From UBA1738 sp964388835 (lineage in GTDB: Bacteria > Bacillota > Clostridia > UBA1381), in contig CAYMBZ010000017.1 in assembly GCA_964388835.1 (NCBI GenBank), forward strand, positions 1 through 26,629: 26,629 nt of DNA, in the 5' to 3' direction. Below the pieces are notes generated by a model. That model worked only from the letters and a program-made list of their open reading frames with translations, was not told the origin of the DNA and ran no database searches. The position numbers were made by a program, and so were the translations under genes. This document shows, piece after piece, positions 1 through 6,804 of the stretch; the stretch's first letter is position 1; each line of letters opens with the position of its first letter.

Positions 1-32
1 AAATATATATGTATATAATAATAGTTTACTTA

Positions 33-68
33 AAAAATGCTGTTTTGTCAATAGAAAACAGCATTTTT
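33..68. terminator. Bidirectional hairpin terminator
   Basis: A perfect 14-bp stem pairs positions 33-46 with 55-68 around an 8-nt loop (47-54). The arms begin with A5 and end with T5, so the structure reads as an intrinsic terminator in either direction. It probably ends whatever gene lies left of the window and insulates the birA promoter region. Confidence 0.75.
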
Positions 69-116
69 GGATAAAATTTAAGCGGCAAATGCATAAATTT
101 TATCATAGAACTTTGT

Positions 117-294
117 GTTATGTAAACCGAAATGGGGTGGATAGAGTTATCCACTTATCCACACTCGTAGTGTTGATAATGCGATTTTCTGCGATTTTAT
201 GACAAAAAGATTACAAAAAGTGAGGGATAACTGCGTGGATAACGTGGAGTGTAACCTTGCTGTAATCTGTTTGTAATTTTAGTTATGTAAACCG
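117..294. repeat. 13-bp direct repeat bracketing a DnaA-box region
   Basis: GTTATGTAAACCG occurs at 117-129 and again at 282-294 in the same orientation. Between the copies lie the DnaA-box-like 9-mers (136-242), a tandem GCGATTTTCT/GCGATTTTAT duplication (181-200) and several TGTAA/TTACA motifs. The repeat is exact; what it does is unknown. Confidence 0.6.
136..242. promoter_or_regulatory. Cluster of DnaA-box-like sites upstream of birA
   Basis: Measured against the DnaA-box consensus TTATCCACA, one exact plus-strand box lies at 155-163. A one-mismatch box overlaps it at 147-155. One-mismatch minus-strand boxes lie at 171-179 and 234-242, and a weaker minus-strand box (two mismatches) lies at 136-144. 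Five such sites in about 110 bp is far more than chance predicts. Known roles of such clusters are replication origins, dnaA autoregulation and DnaA titration; which applies here cannot be told without the gene to the left. Confidence 0.5.
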
Positions 295-301
295 TCGAAA
301 T

Positions 302-330
302 TTGACAATCTTCGCATATGGTAGTATAAT
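302..330 (+). promoter_or_regulatory. Consensus sigma-A promoter for birA
   Basis: TTGACA (302-307) and TATAAT (325-330) are separated by exactly 17 bp. Transcription should start near 337, only about 15 nt before the GTG at 352. The promoter lies just right of the second 13-bp repeat and the DnaA-box cluster, so those sites would be upstream operators if DnaA regulates it. Confidence 0.85.
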
Positions 331-351
331 ATATGCATAAAATAATAAACG

Positions 352-1218
352 GTGAAAAAAATGAAGCATAAAATATTTAATCACATTAATCGACTTAAAA
401 ACGGAATGTGCGATGACAGGGCAGATATCGTAAGTGAAAGGGAGAATGTGGAAGAACAAAATGCGCTTAATACCGAAATACTGAAAAAATTTGTAGCGGG
501 CGAGATATATTATTTTAAAGACACGGAATCTACCAATATTGAAGCGAAACGTGCCGAAAATGTGCCGGACAGAAGTGTTTTCATTGCGGAAAAGCAGTAC
601 GGAGGAAGAGGACGGCGGGGAAGAACGTGGTCAGCACCGAGCGGATGTGGGCTGTGGATGAGCATATATTTGAAACCACAAATTGCGGCGGAGGATGTTT
701 CGCAACTTACTCTTGCGGCGGGGCTTGCCGTTGCGAGGGCTATCCCGGGGGCAAGAATAAAATGGCCAAATGACGTGATTTTAGACGGTAAAAAGGTATG
801 CGGAATTTTGACAGAGTTGTCGGCTTGGGGCGAAAAAATTAATTATGCGGTTGTCGGAATAGGTGTGAATGTGAACACTGCGGAATTTGATACCGAATTG
901 GCTGATAAGGCGACATCACTCTATCTTGAAACCGGAAAAAAGTATAACCGTGAAGAAGTATTCGGGAAAATAATGCATGAGTTTGAATGTATATATGACA
1001 AATTTTTAACCTACGGATTTGAGGCATTGCGGGAGGATTACAAAAAACTGTGTGCAACTTTGGAAAGAGAAATAGTTATTATAAAAGACGGGGTTGAATA
1101 TTCCGCATATGCATGTGATATTTCGTCGGGCGGAGAGCTGGTGGTTCAAAGCGGCGGAAAAACTGAAATAGTGAATTCGGGAGAGGTTTCGGTTCGCGGA
1201 CTTTTGGGATATAATTGA
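352..1218 (+). CDS. birA: Biotin--[acetyl-CoA-carboxylase] ligase, BirA family
   Basis: This enzyme attaches biotin, through biotinyl-AMP, to the lysine of biotin-carboxyl-carrier domains in the cytoplasm. The catalytic domain starts near residue 50. It shows the TESTN motif (about 58-62), the biotinyl-AMP loop GRGRRGRTW (about 85-93) and KWPNDV (about 138-143). A small C-terminal domain follows. The first ~45 residues are charged, do not resemble the winged helix of bifunctional BirA repressors, and look like a linker, so it is probably a ligase without repressor function. The GTG at 352 has no good Shine-Dalgarno. Later in-frame starts (ATG 361, ATG 403, GTG 448, the last with AAAGGGAG close upstream) are possible, so the N-terminus is uncertain. 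Transcription comes from the consensus promoter at 302-330. Confidence 0.9.
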   Translation: MKKMKHKIFNHINRLKNGMCDDRADIVSERENVEEQNALNTEILKKFVAGEIYYFKDTESTNIEAKRAENVPDRSVFIAEKQYGGRGRRGRTWSAPSGCGLWMSIYLKPQIAAEDVSQLTLAAGLAVARAIPGARIKWPNDVILDGKKVCGILTELSAWGEKINYAVVGIGVNVNTAEFDTELADKATSLYLETGKKYNREEVFGKIMHEFECIYDKFLTYGFEALREDYKKLCATLEREIVIIKDGVEYSAYACDISSGGELVVQSGGKTEIVNSGEVSVRGLLGYN

Positions 1219-1251
1219 TAAATTGCTTGAACATTGCGGAAATATTTGTTA

Positions 1252-1341
1252 TAATGAGTTCAATCGCGAAATGATTAAACTCAATGAATTGTCTGACGGC
1301 AAGAATTGAGCCTATGTCTCATGAATTGCACCTTGCGGTGC
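1252..1341. repeat. Dispersed hairpin repeat, short copy (copy A)
   Basis: This intergenic segment resembles the longer element at 23726-23914. It opens with ATAATGAG and a stem TGAGTT/AACTCA (1255-1260 with 1278-1283). It continues with TCAATGAATTG, a CTGACGG segment and AAGAATTG, and closes with the stem-loop TGCACC-TTGC-GGTGC (1327-1341). The same phrases occur in the same order in the other copy. The rest of the gap up to 1390 is AT-rich; TATAAT at 1367-1372 could be a -10 for the next gene but has no convincing -35. Confidence 0.65.
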
Positions 1342-1447
1342 TATATGCGAAATTAAAATTTATTAATATAATACCATATCACCGAACAGAATGACCTGTA
1401 AGTCATTTTATTTATCGGGTGAAAATTATAAAAACGGAGGTGTAATA

Positions 1448-3007
1448 TTGCTGTTTACGGATTACGAACTTTGGCAGAGAAATGACCTGGACATGTTTGT
1501 TTTAAACGGTGTTCCGGAATATTTATATAATGAAACGGTAAGCTACGGAGCAAAATATTTAAGATTTGAGTGGCCGGAGCTTTTGGCTTCAATGTACACG
1601 GATGCTCACGGAGATGAATGTTTAAAGAATTACAATGCGCGCAGAAAGGCGCTTTCGTCTTTGGTTTTGGCGGAGGCGGCAGAAAAAAAAGGCAGATTTC
1701 TTGAGGACATAATCAACGGCATTTGGTGTATCTGTGAAGAAAGCACATGGCAGCTCCCTGACGGAAGAGGGTTGCGTGATTTTGAGAATCCCAAGTTTGA
1801 TGTAAATTCCGCACGGACGGCGGCGCTGATTTCGTTGTCAGTTCAGGGCTTCAGAAAGGATTTGCCCACCGTTTTGAAAAAACGCGCGCTGTATGAAATC
1901 AGGAGACGTGTTTTGACGCCTTTTTCCGATGCAAGACAGCTTACACCGGAGAATATTGCGCATACTTTGCTGGCATGTATGTTTACCGAGCCGGACGAAG
2001 CAAAGCGCAGGGCTGTTGTGGACAAAACGCTTGCCGCACTTGAGGTGCTTCTTGGGGAATACACAAAAGACGGCATAAAGGCAAAGAACGAGCAGAGCCT
2101 GTACAGGTGGTCAGCGTATATTTTTGATATTTTGGAAATTCTCTATAATGTAACCGACCAGAAAATTTCGGTTTACAGTGATGAACGTGTTAAATTTGTG
2201 GCGGACAGCATCTATAAATCTCATATAGGAAGTGGAGGATTTTCCGAAAAATTAACAGAAGAGGACGGGGCACGTGCTTATCTTTTCGGAAAACGGATGG
2301 ACTATAAAAAGCTAATGGATTTCGGTGCAAGCGAGTATCTCAAAATAGATGAAAAATCTCTGCCGGAGAGCACGAATTTGTTCCACAAGCTGTATTCCGT
2401 AAAGTACGCTTCGGAAATTGCGGGTTACGGTGACAATTTCGATGAGCAGGAATGTGGATATATCGACAACATGGATTTGTTTGTTCGCAAAACAAAGGAT
2501 TTTTCGGTGGCGGTAAAGGGAGGTGCGTCCTCCGCCGGCAATTTTATGGCATATTTGGAAAACGAGCCGTATGTGGTGGATTTGGAAAAGTCGCATAATC
2601 TTCCGACGGTAAACGGATTTACGCAGTTTGCCGATACCAAAAAAGCTGTGGTTGAAAAAATGGATAACGGCATATCAATAGATTTAACGAGGACATACCC
2701 TAAAGATGCCGGCATTGTAAGCTGGATGCGGAGTGTTGAGGCGGAGGAAAAATATGTTATAATAACCGATGACTATGAGCTGGAAAAAGCGGAGGATATC
2801 AGAATTATAATGATTATGCGCAATAAGCCGATATTGTCGGAGGACAGAATTTTAATCGGTAACGGTGCAATTGTTTGGGACGGAAACCTTGCACTTAGGG
2901 TAGAACTGGTAAAATCAAAGAATTACGGCTATGTTTACCGATTGGTGTTCCACGTTAAGGAGGATTCGCTGAAAGGTCGGGTACGCATTGCACTTAAGAC
3001 AAATTAG
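1448..3007 (+). CDS. Heparinase II/III-like protein
   Basis: The protein (519 residues) looks like a polysaccharide-lyase relative. A helical N-terminal half (consistent with an alpha/alpha toroid) is followed by a beta-rich half containing GNFMAYLENEPYVVDLEK and a downstream NGFTQF segment. That arrangement resembles the heparinase II/III family, where a buried N-F-x-x-Y-x-x-G/N-x-P strand precedes the conserved domain. The histidine usual in that motif in true lyases is not obvious here (KGGASSAGNF), so activity is uncertain. I chose the TTG at 1448 because GGAGG (1436-1440) sits 7 nt upstream; an open frame continues upstream to an ATG at 1391 without a ribosome site. No signal peptide is seen, suggesting a cytoplasmic role on imported oligosaccharides. 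An SGNH hydrolase follows 44 nt downstream, probably in the same transcript. Confidence 0.65.
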   Translation: MLFTDYELWQRNDLDMFVLNGVPEYLYNETVSYGAKYLRFEWPELLASMYTDAHGDECLKNYNARRKALSSLVLAEAAEKKGRFLEDIINGIWCICEESTWQLPDGRGLRDFENPKFDVNSARTAALISLSVQGFRKDLPTVLKKRALYEIRRRVLTPFSDARQLTPENIAHTLLACMFTEPDEAKRRAVVDKTLAALEVLLGEYTKDGIKAKNEQSLYRWSAYIFDILEILYNVTDQKISVYSDERVKFVADSIYKSHIGSGGFSEKLTEEDGARAYLFGKRMDYKKLMDFGASEYLKIDEKSLPESTNLFHKLYSVKYASEIAGYGDNFDEQECGYIDNMDLFVRKTKDFSVAVKGGASSAGNFMAYLENEPYVVDLEKSHNLPTVNGFTQFADTKKAVVEKMDNGISIDLTRTYPKDAGIVSWMRSVEAEEKYVIITDDYELEKAEDIRIIMIMRNKPILSEDRILIGNGAIVWDGNLALRVELVKSKNYGYVYRLVFHVKEDSLKGRVRIALKTN

Positions 3008-3051
3008 CTTTAAAATATGATACAAATTAAAAGAAAGAGCGGAGATAAATT

Positions 3052-3729
3052 ATGAATTTGACTGGTAAAACGATAGATTTTTTGGGAGACAGCATTACGG
3101 AAGGCGCAGGCGTTGGCGATTGCAAAAATAACCGATATGACAGCAGAATAAAGAAAATGTGCGGGCTTAAGGCTGCGTATAATTATGGAATAGGCGGAAC
3201 GCGCATTGCACACCAGATAAAGCCGAGCGCAAAACCGCGCCATGATTTATGCTTTTGCGGAAGAGTGTATGATTTGAATACGGATGCGGACGTAATAGTT
3301 GTGTACGGCGGAGTAAATGACTATATTCACGGTGATGCGCCTTTTGGAAAAATCGGCGACAAAACGCCGGAAACCTTTTGCGGCGGTGTGGAATTTCTGA
3401 TGAGTATTCTTGAAGAATTGTATCCCGATGCGCAAAAAATATTTATGACACCAGCCCGTATGCATTTTGAGGGTATGAATGACGAGCTTCCCTTCGATAA
3501 AGATATTCCGTCACATGATGCAAAACCGCTTAAAGAGTATGTAAAGATTATAGAACAAACGGCAAAAGCTCATGATATCCCGGTACTCAATCTATATGAC
3601 AGGCTTCCGATAAATCCGAATATTGCCGAGGATATGGAAAAATATACCGCGGACGGACTTCATTTTAATGATGAGGGACACAAAATATTGGCGGAAACAT
3701 TAATTGATTTTATTGAAAAAGAAGTATAA
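3052..3729 (+). CDS. SGNH/GDSL-family hydrolase
   Basis: This 225-residue esterase/lipase-fold protein carries all four SGNH blocks. Ser14 lies in GDSIT, the block II glycine in YGIGGTR (about 45-51), Asn89 in GGVNDY, and Asp201 and His204 in DGLHF. These supply the nucleophile, the oxyanion hole and the catalytic dyad. Family members remove acetyl or acyl groups from sugars, cell-wall glycans or lipids; the substrate cannot be read from sequence. There is no signal peptide. The ATG at 3052 follows GCGGAG (about 3039-3044). The position directly behind the heparinase-like gene suggests deacetylation of the same oligosaccharide, which is inference. It ends 61 nt before sigK. Confidence 0.88.
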   Translation: MNLTGKTIDFLGDSITEGAGVGDCKNNRYDSRIKKMCGLKAAYNYGIGGTRIAHQIKPSAKPRHDLCFCGRVYDLNTDADVIVVYGGVNDYIHGDAPFGKIGDKTPETFCGGVEFLMSILEELYPDAQKIFMTPARMHFEGMNDELPFDKDIPSHDAKPLKEYVKIIEQTAKAHDIPVLNLYDRLPINPNIAEDMEKYTADGLHFNDEGHKILAETLIDFIEKEV

Positions 3730-3760
3730 TTGGACACAAAATCAGGCACAGAACGGGTCG

Positions 3761-3783
3761 CCTCGGCATATAATATGCCGAGG
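3761..3783 (+). promoter_or_regulatory. Perfect inverted repeat overlapping the sigK ribosome binding site
   Basis: The arms CCTCGGCATA (3761-3770) and its exact complement (3774-3783) flank a 3-nt TAA spacer. The right arm contains the GAGG of the sigK Shine-Dalgarno GAGGTGAT (3780-3787). As RNA the stem would bury the ribosome site; as DNA it is a symmetric operator-like site. It lacks a proper T-run, so it is not a typical terminator for the SGNH gene. Confidence 0.6.
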
Positions 3784-3790
3784 TGATTTT

Positions 3791-4471
3791 ATGTCTGAAT
3801 TTTTTTTGCGGATTTTCCGGAATGTACTGCTTTTTTTGGGATTTGTCGGAGGAAATACCTTTCCGAAGCCGCTTTCTCAAAAAGAGGAGAGGTATTGGAT
3901 ACAAAGGTGGACAGAGGGCGATGAAAATGCGAAAAATGTCTTGATAGAGCACAATCTGCGGCTGGTTGCACACATAGCAAAAAAATATGCTTCCGAGAAT
4001 AATTTTGATGATTTGGTGTCTACCGGAACAATCGGACTTATAAAGGGAATAAACACCTTTGACCCTACCAAAACATCGAAGCTTACCACATATATCGCAA
4101 GATGCATCGAAAATGAGGTTTTAATGCTTTTGCGAATGTCCAAAAAAACTGCAGGAGAGGTATCACTCGATGAATGTATCGGGACGGACAAAGAGGGCAA
4201 CAGCATGACATTTTCGGATATTCTGCCTGCAGATACCGAGGAAATTGCCGATACGGTTGCTCTGAAAATGAATATCAAAAAATTGTACGGTGCCATGCGC
4301 GAGGTGCTGACGGAGGATGAAAGAATCATACTCTGCCGCCGATACGGACTTTGCGGAGAGGAACGAAAAACGCAGAAAGAAATTTCACAGAGTTTGGGGA
4401 TTTCAAGATCGTATGTGTCAAGAATAGAAAAACGCGCGGTCAAGAAGCTTGCGGAAAAAATAGAAGAATAG
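3791..4471 (+). CDS. sigK: Sporulation sigma factor SigK
   Basis: SigK directs late mother-cell transcription during endospore formation. The 226-residue product has the SigK-like opening: a hydrophobic stretch (about 5-18), resembling the membrane-associated pro-sequence removed from pro-sigma-K, followed by FPKPLS. Region 2 includes NLRLVAHIAKKY and DDLVSTGTIGLIKGINTFDP. Region 4 ends with the helix-turn-helix TQKEISQSLGISRSYVSRIE. The ATG at 3791 is chosen for its Shine-Dalgarno GAGGTGAT (3780-3787); an upstream extension overlaps the SGNH gene and lacks family similarity. The coding sequence is uninterrupted, with no skin-type insertion. A hairpin covers its ribosome site. gpr follows 57 nt downstream. 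Sigma-E/F/G paralogues share regions 2 and 4, but the N-terminus favours SigK. Confidence 0.92.
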   Translation: MSEFFLRIFRNVLLFLGFVGGNTFPKPLSQKEERYWIQRWTEGDENAKNVLIEHNLRLVAHIAKKYASENNFDDLVSTGTIGLIKGINTFDPTKTSKLTTYIARCIENEVLMLLRMSKKTAGEVSLDECIGTDKEGNSMTFSDILPADTEEIADTVALKMNIKKLYGAMREVLTEDERIILCRRYGLCGEERKTQKEISQSLGISRSYVSRIEKRAVKKLAEKIEE

Positions 4472-4528
4472 TTTTTATACGATTTACCGACAATATACAT
4501 AATCATAAATAAATCGGAGATGACAAAA

Positions 4529-5473
4529 ATGGAGAGTATAAGAACGGATCTTGCAATAGAAGCGCATGAAATGTGCAGTGAAAAAAACGCGGTCAAAAAC
4601 AGGGATAACGGAATATCTGTGGCAAAAAATGAAAATGGCGGTGTGAGCGTAACCGTTATCGAGGTTAAAAACGCGCATGGCGAAAAAATATTGGGAAAGC
4701 CGTCGGGGAAATATATAACAATAGAGGCTCCCGAGCTTAAATTTTCAAATGAGGTTTACGAAAGGGCATGTATTGCGGTAGCGGAACAGATAAGGGCGGT
4801 ATGCAGTATATCGGAAAACACAAAAACGCTGGTGGTAGGACTGGGGAATAAGCTGATTACTCCAGATGCGCTGGGACCACGCGTGGTTTCGAAGCTAATG
4901 GTCACAAACCACATAAAATCGCATCCGGAGTGTTTTTTGGATACTTCCTACAGCTCGGTGTGCGCTCTTGTACCCGGTGTGCTGGGTACAACCGGCATAG
5001 AAACAACAGAGATAATTGCAGGCGTTGCCGAAAAAATAAAGCCGGAAATTATAATCGCGGTGGATGCACTTGCATCAAGGAGTACAAAGCGCATATCAAC
5101 CACCGTGCAGATTTCGGATACCGGCATAACGCCGGGCTCGGGTGTGGAAAACAAAAGGTGCGGGATAAACGAGGAAAGTGTTGGGGCTAAGGTTATAGCA
5201 ATCGGTGTGCCGACGGTGGTGGATGCTGCAACGATTGCGTCGGACAGTATAGATACCGTGATTGATAAAATCGGCGGCGGTGAATATTTTTCCGGAATGG
5301 ACAAACGAGAGGCGATAAGGCAGGCTCTTAATGAAACTGCCGCAAATATGGTGGTTACGCCAAAGGATATTGACCTTGTAATAGAGAGAGCGGCAAAAAC
5401 TGTCGCAAACGGAATAAATCTTGCTCTTCACAAGGATTTATCCCTTGAAGATATAGAAAGTTATATAGGTTAA
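4529..5473 (+). CDS. gpr: Germination protease GPR
   Basis: GPR is the protease that degrades small acid-soluble spore proteins when spores germinate; it is made as a zymogen in the forespore. The 314-residue product begins MESIRTDLA, matching the RTDLA near the N-terminus of the family. The catalytic aspartates are recognisable as Asp113 (TPDALGP) and Asp179 (AVDALASR). They are 66 residues apart, the same spacing as Asp127 and Asp193 of the Bacillus megaterium enzyme. The ATG at 4529 is preferred because GGAG (4516-4519) is 9 nt upstream; the ATG at 4520 directly abuts that Shine-Dalgarno. The gene follows sigK, although SigK acts in the mother cell and GPR is normally a forespore product, so separate regulation is likely. 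I found no convincing sigma-G promoter in the 57-nt gap. Confidence 0.94.
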   Translation: MESIRTDLAIEAHEMCSEKNAVKNRDNGISVAKNENGGVSVTVIEVKNAHGEKILGKPSGKYITIEAPELKFSNEVYERACIAVAEQIRAVCSISENTKTLVVGLGNKLITPDALGPRVVSKLMVTNHIKSHPECFLDTSYSSVCALVPGVLGTTGIETTEIIAGVAEKIKPEIIIAVDALASRSTKRISTTVQISDTGITPGSGVENKRCGINEESVGAKVIAIGVPTVVDAATIASDSIDTVIDKIGGGEYFSGMDKREAIRQALNETAANMVVTPKDIDLVIERAAKTVANGINLALHKDLSLEDIESYIG

Positions 5474-5475
5474 TA

Positions 5476-5504
5476 TTGACATTAAACGGATTGTGGAGTA
5501 AAAT
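5476..5504 (+). promoter_or_regulatory. Sigma-A promoter for the M16 peptidase pair
   Basis: TTGACA (5476-5481) and TAAAAT (5499-5504) are separated by 17 bp, one mismatch from full consensus. The promoter starts 3 nt after the gpr stop and precedes the AAGGAG ribosome site (5528-5533) of the next gene. Confidence 0.75.
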
Positions 5505-5541
5505 ATATTTATGATAAAAGTTACGAAAAGGAGTAAAATCA

Positions 5542-6804
5542 ATGTTAAAGGTTATACCGATTAATGATAATATACGGCTTAATTATATTCGGATGGACAA
5601 GCTGAAAACAACTTCAGCCGGACTTTACATTCACAGAAGTCTGTGCAGGGAAGAGGCTTCGAAAAATGCCATTTTGCCGCACATTTTAAAACGCGGATGC
5701 GGCATGTGTGCAAATTCGAGGGAGATTGCAAAATATTTGGAGAATTTATATGGGGCGAAATTTTCCGCGGGGATAGGAAAACACGGAGATGATCACCTGA
5801 TTTGCTTTGATTTTGAGACAATTTCCGATTGCTACGCGCCGAACGGTGAAAAAACGGTAAACGGAGCGGTTAAGCTTATGCTTTCCATGGTTTTTGATGC
5901 GCCGAAGGAATTTGATAAAAATGTATTTGAGCAGGAACGCGCAAATTCAATAATGAAGATAGAAAGTATAATAAACGATAAGCGCATTTATTCAAGTTAC
6001 AGATGTCAGGAAGAGCTGGCAAGGGGAGATAGTTTTGCCGTACCGCGTCTGGGATATGCCGAGGAAATGAAAAAAATGACAAAGGAGGAGCTCTATTCAT
6101 ATTATAAGGAAATAACAGTGAGCTCGCCGATTGATATTTACATCTGCGGAGATACCGATATCGATGCGATAGAGGCGGAAATTCGCAGTGCCGTCAGCGG
6201 TCTTGAATTTAAAAAAGCTGAAATGCCAATATGTACGGTAATACGCCGTGATGAGGCGATAAACCGCGTAACGGAAAAAATGGAGGTTACTCAGGGAAAG
6301 CTTTCAATGGGATTTTTAACGCAGGCTTCGCCGAAAGATGATGATTATTTTGCGCTTCTTGTCGCAAACGCTGTTTTTGGCGGAGGTGCACAAAGCAAGC
6401 TATTTAACAATGTGCGCGAAAAGCTCAGCCTTGCGTATTATGCCGGTTCGGTATTGGACAGATTTAAGGGAATACTTTTAGTTAATGCGGGAATTGAGTT
6501 CAAAAATTTTGATAAAGCATATGATGAAATAATGGTTCAGCTTGAGGAAATGAAAAAAGGAAATATAACCGACCTGGAATTTGAATCCAGCAAGCAATTT
6601 TTAATTAACGGCTTAACGACATGCTATGATGACCAGCACAGCATGATTTCTTTTCATCTCAGTGAAAGAATCGGTCAGACATTTTCGGATATTGACCAAT
6701 GTATAGAGAAAATAAAGCTTGTTACAAAGGAAGAAGCTGCCGCGACAATCGGCAAGGTTAAGCTTGATACCGTTTATTTTCTTACGGGGGAGGAGAATGA
6801 ATAA
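5542..6804 (+). CDS. yfmF: M16-family peptidase-like subunit, non-catalytic (YfmF type)
   Basis: The 420-residue product has the two-lobed M16 (pitrilysin/insulinase) fold but lacks the HxxEH zinc site. The region where it should occur reads HILKRGCGMCANSREIAKYLEN (residues about 49-70). The C-terminal lobe keeps the family R/Y-type stretch LSLAYYAGSVLDRFKG (about 298-313). Such inactive subunits pair with an active partner, as mitochondrial processing peptidase and AlbE/AlbF do, and the partner gene overlaps this one by 1 nt (TAATG). Bacillus yfmF/yfmH is the closest arrangement I know. The start ATG has AAGGAG 8 nt upstream. The substrate is unknown; no sactipeptide or other peptide-maturation gene is nearby, so a housekeeping role is more likely than bacteriocin processing. 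Confidence 0.85.
   Translation: MLKVIPINDNIRLNYIRMDKLKTTSAGLYIHRSLCREEASKNAILPHILKRGCGMCANSREIAKYLENLYGAKFSAGIGKHGDDHLICFDFETISDCYAPNGEKTVNGAVKLMLSMVFDAPKEFDKNVFEQERANSIMKIESIINDKRIYSSYRCQEELARGDSFAVPRLGYAEEMKKMTKEELYSYYKEITVSSPIDIYICGDTDIDAIEAEIRSAVSGLEFKKAEMPICTVIRRDEAINRVTEKMEVTQGKLSMGFLTQASPKDDDYFALLVANAVFGGGAQSKLFNNVREKLSLAYYAGSVLDRFKGILLVNAGIEFKNFDKAYDEIMVQLEEMKKGNITDLEFESSKQFLINGLTTCYDDQHSMISFHLSERIGQTFSDIDQCIEKIKLVTKEEAAATIGKVKLDTVYFLTGEENE

Noticed and set aside
3747..3775. A SigK-like promoter: CACA at 3747-3750, 16 bp, then CATATAATA (fits CATAnnnTA) inside the sigK-leader palindrome, suggesting sigK autoregulation.
   Set aside because: The start site would fall near 3781, inside the ribosome binding site, leaving a leader of about 10 nt without a full Shine-Dalgarno. 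The match is also built into the palindrome and may be chance.
3704..3790. Longer sigK reading frame starting at 3704.
   Set aside because: It overlaps the SGNH gene and has no ribosome site, and the extra residues do not resemble SigK. GAGGTGAT before 3791 marks the real start.
4472..4528. Sigma-G or sigma-E promoter for gpr (CATAATCATA at 4498-4507).
   Set aside because: No -35 element at the right distance was found for any sporulation sigma factor.
3877..4596. Long minus-strand open frame (239 codons) opposite sigK and gpr.
   Set aside because: It is a shadow of sigK with low-complexity serine/isoleucine-rich translation and no recognisable domain. The same holds for the 219-codon minus frame at 10585-11244, the 243-codon minus frame at 19751-20482 and the 220-codon plus frame at 21727-22389.
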